The notes under the pieces: generated by a model
Databases searched by the model: none
What the model was told of the DNA's origin: nothing
What the model saw: the letters and a program-made list of their open reading frames with translations, nothing else
Assembly (NCBI GenBank): GCA_023433305.1
Contig: JAEZCZ010000083.1
Span: forward strand, 1-26,061
From: Pseudomonadota bacterium
GTDB taxonomy: Bacteria; Pseudomonadota; Alphaproteobacteria; Sphingomonadales; Sphingomonadaceae
Reading direction: 5' to 3'
Length of the DNA stretch: 26,061 nt
Part shown: one piece after another, positions 21,918-26,061 of the stretch
How the letters are laid out: each line of letters opens with the position of its first letter
How positions within the stretch are numbered: position 1 is the stretch's first letter
Program-made: the position numbers and the translations under genes

Positions 21918-24260
21918 ATGCCCCCCGGCCCCAAGACCCCGTCGCGACGCTTGCAGCGGCTAGGCCAAGGCGCCGCCATCGGGCTGTCATTGCTGGCTTG
22001 GGCGCCGGTCGCCTCCGCCCAGGACCAGGAGGCGCCCGAAGCTCCGGCCACGGTCGACAACAACGATTTCCGGGAGCGTGTTCTCGGCGTCGAAACCCCG
22101 GCTCCGACCCCTCCGCCCGCGCCGGAACCCCCGCCAGCCGCGCCGACCGACGGCGAGCGCGAAATCGATTTCGAGGCCGACGGGCTCGAATACAACAGCG
22201 ACACCGACGTCGTCACCGCCACCGGCGACGTGATCCTGCGCTCGGGAGACCAGTCGGTGCGCGCCGACAACGTCAGCTGGAACCGGATGACCGGGCAGAT
22301 CGTCGCGACCGGCGACATCCGCTTCGTCGACGAGGACGGCAACCAGCTTTTCACCGACCGGCTCGAGCTGACCGACGAGCTCAAGGCCGGCGCGATGAGC
22401 AACTTGCTGCTCGCATTCCGTGCCGGCGGGCGGCTCGCGGCCGTCCAGGGGCAGCGCAACGAGGCCGGCGACATCGAGCTGGAGCGCGCCGCCTATTCCG
22501 CCTGCGCGGTGGTCGGAGAGGACGGCTGCCCCAAGACGCCGAGCTGGCGCGTCACCGCGCGGCGCGTCTTCTACGACGCCGAAACCAAGCGGATTCGCTT
22601 CGAGGGCGCATTCCTCGAGCTGTTCGGCCAGAGAGTCCTGCCGTTGCCCGGCCTCGCGCTGCGCTCTGACGGGGCCGCGACGTCCGGTTTCCTCGTCCCC
22701 GACATCGGTCTCACCGCATCGAACGGCGTCGAGATCACGGGCAGCTATTACTCGCGGCTTGCCGAAAACCGCGACCTGCTGCTCACCGCCTACCTCTACA
22801 CCGAAACCGCACCGATGGCCTCGGCCCAATACCGCGCGCTGCTCGAAGACGGCGCCTACCAGGTCACCGGCTACGTTACCTACGGCTCGCGCGTGCCGCT
22901 CAATTCGGATGTCCCGGTCGAGGAAAAGGACCTGCGCGGCTACGTGTTCGCGAACGGCCGCTTCCAGCTCGACCCCAACTGGAGCGTGACCGGATCACTC
23001 CGCTACGCGTCCGACCGCACCTTCCTGCGCCGATACGACATCAGCCGCGACGATCGCCTGCGCTCGACCATCAATCTCGAGCGGATCGACGACGACAGCT
23101 ATTTCTCGGTCGCCGGCTGGGTAACCCAGGCCACGCTCGTTCCCACGCCGCAGGGCCTCGTGCCGATCGCGCTGCCGGTGATCGATTACCGCCGCCGCCT
23201 GACGGACCCGGTGCTCGGCGGCCAGGTCGAGCTACAGGCCAACTCGCTCGCCATCACCCGCACCTCCGGCCAGGACACGCAGCGCGCCTTCGCCCGCGCG
23301 CAGTGGAGCCTGCGCCGCATCACCGGCCTCGGCCAGGAAGTCACCGTCACCGCGCTGCTGCGCGGCGACGTCTATCATTCGGACGAGAACCACCTCACCG
23401 TCACACCGTCCTATCGCGGCAACATGGGGTGGGAGACGCGCGGTCTCGCCATCGGCGCGGTCGACGTGAAATGGCCCTTGGTCGGCAGCTTCCTGGGCGG
23501 GACGCAAGTCCTCACCCCGCGCGTGCAGCTCGTCGCCAGCCCCTCGATCCGCAACCTCGCCATTCCCAACGAGGATTCGCGCTCGATCGACCTCGAGGAC
23601 AGCAACCTTTTCGCGCTCAACCGCTTCGCCGGCTACGACCGGGTCGAGGACGGCGCGCGGGTGACCTACGGCGCCGACTGGCAGGTCGACTGGCCCGGCT
23701 GGCGCGTCAAGGCGACGTTCGGGCAGTCATACCGGCTGACCGACAAGCGTACCCTGTTCCCCGACGGCACCGGCCTGACCGAGCAGTTCTCCGACTGGGT
23801 CGGGCGGACCGAGGTCCGCTATCGGGATTTCATCCGCTTCACGCACCGCTACCGCGTCGACAAGGACAACTTCGCGGTCCGCCGCAACGAGATCGACACC
23901 GCGATCGGCTCCGATTCGACCTACCTCGAGTTGGGCTACCTGCGCCTCAACCGCGACGTGGACCTGACCTTCGAGGATCTGCAGGACCGCGAGGAGCTGC
24001 GCGCGGCGGGGCGCGTCGCGTTCGCGCGGTATTGGTCGGTGTTCGGTTCCGCGGTCGTCAACCTGACCGACCGCGAGGAAGATCCCAGCTTCACGTCCGA
24101 CGGCTTCAAGCCGCTCCGCACGCGGCTCGGCATCGCCTATGCCGACGATTGCCTCGAGTTCGGCTTCACCTGGCGGCGCGACTACGTGCAGGTCGCCGAT
24201 GTCGAGGACGGCAACAGTTTCAGGCTCTATTTCTCGCTCAAGAACCTCGGCTTCCGCTGA
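21918..24260 (+). CDS. lptD: LPS assembly protein LptD
   Basis: A 780-residue outer-membrane protein that inserts lipopolysaccharide into the outer leaflet, together with LptE. A signal peptide spans about residues 1-34 (GAAIGLSLLAWAPVASA). After a proline-rich linker comes an OstA/LptA-like jellyroll (about 82-190, with DVVTATGDVILRSGDQSVRA in part). The beta-barrel begins around residue 230 and ends RLYFSLKNLGFR, with the final aromatic residue near the end as in barrel proteins. Cysteines in YSACAVVGEDGC and DDCLEFG are likely the disulfide set, in the N-domain and near the C-terminus. The start is ATG 21918. The following surA-like gene and pdxA form the usual lptD-surA-pdxA cluster. Confidence 0.95.
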   Translation: MPPGPKTPSRRLQRLGQGAAIGLSLLAWAPVASAQDQEAPEAPATVDNNDFRERVLGVETPAPTPPPAPEPPPAAPTDGEREIDFEADGLEYNSDTDVVTATGDVILRSGDQSVRADNVSWNRMTGQIVATGDIRFVDEDGNQLFTDRLELTDELKAGAMSNLLLAFRAGGRLAAVQGQRNEAGDIELERAAYSACAVVGEDGCPKTPSWRVTARRVFYDAETKRIRFEGAFLELFGQRVLPLPGLALRSDGAATSGFLVPDIGLTASNGVEITGSYYSRLAENRDLLLTAYLYTETAPMASAQYRALLEDGAYQVTGYVTYGSRVPLNSDVPVEEKDLRGYVFANGRFQLDPNWSVTGSLRYASDRTFLRRYDISRDDRLRSTINLERIDDDSYFSVAGWVTQATLVPTPQGLVPIALPVIDYRRRLTDPVLGGQVELQANSLAITRTSGQDTQRAFARAQWSLRRITGLGQEVTVTALLRGDVYHSDENHLTVTPSYRGNMGWETRGLAIGAVDVKWPLVGSFLGGTQVLTPRVQLVASPSIRNLAIPNEDSRSIDLEDSNLFALNRFAGYDRVEDGARVTYGADWQVDWPGWRVKATFGQSYRLTDKRTLFPDGTGLTEQFSDWVGRTEVRYRDFIRFTHRYRVDKDNFAVRRNEIDTAIGSDSTYLELGYLRLNRDVDLTFEDLQDREELRAAGRVAFARYWSVFGSAVVNLTDREEDPSFTSDGFKPLRTRLGIAYADDCLEFGFTWRRDYVQVADVEDGNSFRLYFSLKNLGFR

Positions 24261-24314
24261 CGCCGTTGGCAGGCCTTGGCAAACGCGCTATCCGCGCCAC
24301 TCAGCCAGGGTTAA

Positions 24315-24349
24315 GCCGCTTTCCGGCAAGCGGCAGCTCGAAAAGCGGC
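24315..24349 (+). other. Alternative hairpins between lptD and the surA-like gene
   Basis: GCCGCTT (24315-24321) pairs perfectly with AAGCGGC (24328-24334). The same arm, as GCCGCTTT, also pairs with AAAGCGGC (24342-24349), so two hairpins exclude each other. No T-run follows. They lie in the 121-base gap before the surA-like gene, where they could tune distal expression; this is inferred. Confidence 0.35.
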
Positions 24350-24381
24350 GCGACGGGCGCTGTGGCGACAGGAACTTGCGA

Positions 24382-25728
24382 GTGAAAACCTTGACGAAGA
24401 CATTCGGGTGGATCGGCTCCGGAGCGTTGCTCGCCGGCCTCCTCGCGGCCGGCGCGAACGGCCAGGAAGCGGCCAGCTCCGCCGATTCGTTCAACATTCC
24501 GGAGGATGTCTCGATCCTCGGCCCGAGCGATCCCAACCTTCGCAAGGCGACGGTCAAGGTCAACGGAACCATCATCACCGGAACCGATGTCGATCAGCGC
24601 GTCGCGCTCATCCTCGCGGCGAACGAAGCCGAGCCCTCGCCCGAAGAGCTCCAGCGCCTGCGCTTGCAGGTGTTCCGCAACCTGATCGACGAAACGCTCC
24701 AGATCCAGGAAGCCGCCGCGCTCGAATTCGCGGTCTCCCAGGAAGAAGTGAACCAGACTTATGCGCGCCTCGCGGCGGAGCGATTCAACCGCTCGCCCGA
24801 GGCTCTCGACAATTACCTGCTGTCGATCGGCTCCTCGCCCGCGTCGCTCAAGCGCCAGATCGAAGGCGAGTTGGCGTGGGATCGGCTGTTGCGCCGCAAC
24901 GTCCAGCCGTTCGTGCAGGTTTCGGCGAGCGAAGTGAACGAGCTTTACGAGCGTATGCAGAGCTCGGTCGGCACCCAGGAATACCGGATCGGCGAAATCT
25001 ACTTGTCGGCCACGCCCGCCAATCGCGACGCCGTGGCCGAAAACGCGCGCCGCATCGTCGAGCAGTTGCGCGAAGGCGGCAGCTTCGTCGCCTATGCCCG
25101 CCAGTTCTCCGAAGCCTCGACCGCGGCGGTCGGCGGCGACCTGGGCTGGATTCGCATCGAGCAGTTGCAGAACCCGCAGCTCGAGCAGGTTGCTCGCGAG
25201 CTCACCCCCGGCCAGCTTGTCGGCCCGGTCGAGATCCCGGGCGGTTTCTCGATCCTCTACCTCATCGACAAGCGCCAGATCGGCATGGCCGATCCGCGCG
25301 ACGCGGTGGTCAGCCTCAAGCAGATCTCGATCGAGTTCCCGCAGGGCACCACCGAAGAGGTCGCGCGCCAGCGTGTCGCAAGCTTCTCGCAAGCCGTGCA
25401 GCAGATTCGCGGCTGCGGCGAAGCCGATAGCGCCGCCGCCGCTTTCGGCGCGCAAGTCGTCAGCAACGAGATCGCGGTGCGGTCCCTCCCCGAAGCCCTG
25501 CAGAGCACGATCCTCGAGCTCAACCTCGGCCAGTCGACGCCGCCGTTCGGCTCGATCTCCGAAGGGGTGCGCGTCCTGATGATGTGCGGCCGCGACGATC
25601 CGGCGCCCGCAGCCGCCGGTCCCGACCGGGAGGCGATCCTGTCGCAGATCGAGGACGACCGCATCAACAAGCGTGCCCAGCGCTACCTTCGCGACCTCCG
25701 CCGCGACGCGGTGATCGATTATAACTGA
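24382..25728 (+). CDS. surA: SurA-like periplasmic peptidyl-prolyl isomerase / chaperone
   Basis: A 448-residue protein starting at GTG 24382, with AGGAA 7 bases upstream. Residues 1-27 form a signal peptide (TKTFGWIGSGALLAGLLAAG). The N-terminal chaperone region (about 55-180) has VNGTIITGTDVDQRVALIL and RNLIDETLQIQEA, typical of SurA, which escorts outer-membrane proteins such as LptD. One parvulin domain is at about 200-298 (EYRIGEIYLSA, FSEASTAAVGGDLGWI, PGGFSILYLIDKR). A second parvulin-like region (about 310-415) is degenerate and has two cysteines (GCGEAD and MMCGRDD). The C-terminal strand region (RYLRDLRRDAVIDYN) rejoins the chaperone domain. It lies between lptD and pdxA. Confidence 0.93.
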   Translation: MKTLTKTFGWIGSGALLAGLLAAGANGQEAASSADSFNIPEDVSILGPSDPNLRKATVKVNGTIITGTDVDQRVALILAANEAEPSPEELQRLRLQVFRNLIDETLQIQEAAALEFAVSQEEVNQTYARLAAERFNRSPEALDNYLLSIGSSPASLKRQIEGELAWDRLLRRNVQPFVQVSASEVNELYERMQSSVGTQEYRIGEIYLSATPANRDAVAENARRIVEQLREGGSFVAYARQFSEASTAAVGGDLGWIRIEQLQNPQLEQVARELTPGQLVGPVEIPGGFSILYLIDKRQIGMADPRDAVVSLKQISIEFPQGTTEEVARQRVASFSQAVQQIRGCGEADSAAAAFGAQVVSNEIAVRSLPEALQSTILELNLGQSTPPFGSISEGVRVLMMCGRDDPAPAAAGPDREAILSQIEDDRINKRAQRYLRDLRRDAVIDYN

Positions 25729-25732
25729 GCCG

Positions 25733-26061
25733 ATGCTGCCGCCTCTCGCCGTGTCGCTGGGCGATCCGGCGGGAGTCGGTCCCGAGCTCATCCTCAAGGC
25801 CTGGCTGGCCCGCGAAGCGGAGCGCCTCCCGCCGTTCCTCGTCGTCGAAGGCGCGGAACTGCTTCGGGAGGCGGCGGCCCGCCTCGGGCTCGACTGCCCC
25901 ATCGTCCGGATCGAGCAGCCGCGCGAAGCGACCGCGAGCTTCGCACGCGGGGTGCCGGTGTGGGGCGAGGCGAGCGAACAGTACCGGCCCGGCCAGCCCG
26001 ACACGGCCGGCGCGCAGCTCGCCTGGCTGTCGCTGCGCCGCGCGAACGATCTCGCCAGGGA
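25733..26061 (+). CDS. pdxA: 4-hydroxythreonine-4-phosphate dehydrogenase (partial, runs off the window)
   Basis: The first 109 codons of PdxA, which oxidises 4-phosphohydroxy-L-threonine in pyridoxal phosphate synthesis. The N-terminal signature PLAVSLGDPAGVGPELILKAW is clear (GDPAGVGPE is the core). The frame is open to the window end without a stop. ATG 25733 lies 4 bases after the surA-like stop, so the gene is translated from the lptD-surA-pdxA transcript. Later residues, including the metal site, lie outside the window. Confidence 0.95.
   Translation, partial: MLPPLAVSLGDPAGVGPELILKAWLAREAERLPPFLVVEGAELLREAAARLGLDCPIVRIEQPREATASFARGVPVWGEASEQYRPGQPDTAGAQLAWLSLRRANDLAR

Noticed and set aside
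24301..26004. A 567-codon open frame antisense to the surA-like and pdxA genes
   Set aside because: The plus-strand genes have signal peptide, parvulin motifs and the PdxA signature; the antisense translation has none.
1..26061. CRISPR arrays, tRNA or rRNA genes, insertion sequences, phage genes
   Set aside because: No regularly spaced repeats, cloverleaf-like sequences, transposase or phage proteins were found in reading the window; a dedicated tRNA scan was not possible.

Overview
The window looks like ordinary chromosome from a GC-rich alphaproteobacterium, most likely a sphingomonad (Sphingomonadales). This rests on the high GC content, the PurS/PurQ type of FGAM synthetase, a short Hda-like protein with an N-terminal clamp motif, a DUF2794 protein, and the lptD-surA-pdxA and pepA-holC-ndk gene orders. 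I place it by recognising families and synteny, not by a database search.

Layout. 1-5676: purC (interrupted by an in-frame TAG), a signal-peptide-bearing M16 metalloprotease, a TonB-like membrane protein on the minus strand, and the overlapping pair purS-purQ. 5680-12000: a minus-strand block with a membrane GGDEF-EAL protein, glmS, a PIN/ribbon-helix-helix toxin-antitoxin pair, and glmU. The pair lies between the two amino-sugar genes. 12039-13073: phosphoglycolate phosphatase and a convergent PilZ protein. 13164-16171: a tight minus-strand run, in transcription order DUF2066 protein, Hda-like protein, serine acetyltransferase and DUF2794 protein. 16243-18292: purM and purN, with PurN fused to a YjbR/MmcQ-like domain. 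18289-19161: a 34-residue membrane protein and a methyltransferase whose N-terminus is frameshifted. 19292-21821: pepA, holC and ndk on the minus strand, with a REP-like repeat and a clear terminator. 21918-26061: lptD, a SurA-like chaperone, and the start of pdxA, cut by the window end.

Themes. Five purine genes (purC, S, Q, M, N) are scattered among envelope genes. GlmS and GlmU supply UDP-GlcNAc for peptidoglycan and lipid A, while LptD and SurA serve outer-membrane assembly. No CRISPR array, tRNA, rRNA, insertion sequence or prophage is visible, and I see no convincing new multi-gene system. The points most worth a second look are the purC nonsense codon at an ATP-binding lysine, the methyltransferase frameshift, the PurN-YjbR fusion, the 34-residue protein whose stop codon is shared with purN on the opposite strand, the PIN toxin lacking one acidic residue, and several small RNA or DNA structures at gene starts and ends.
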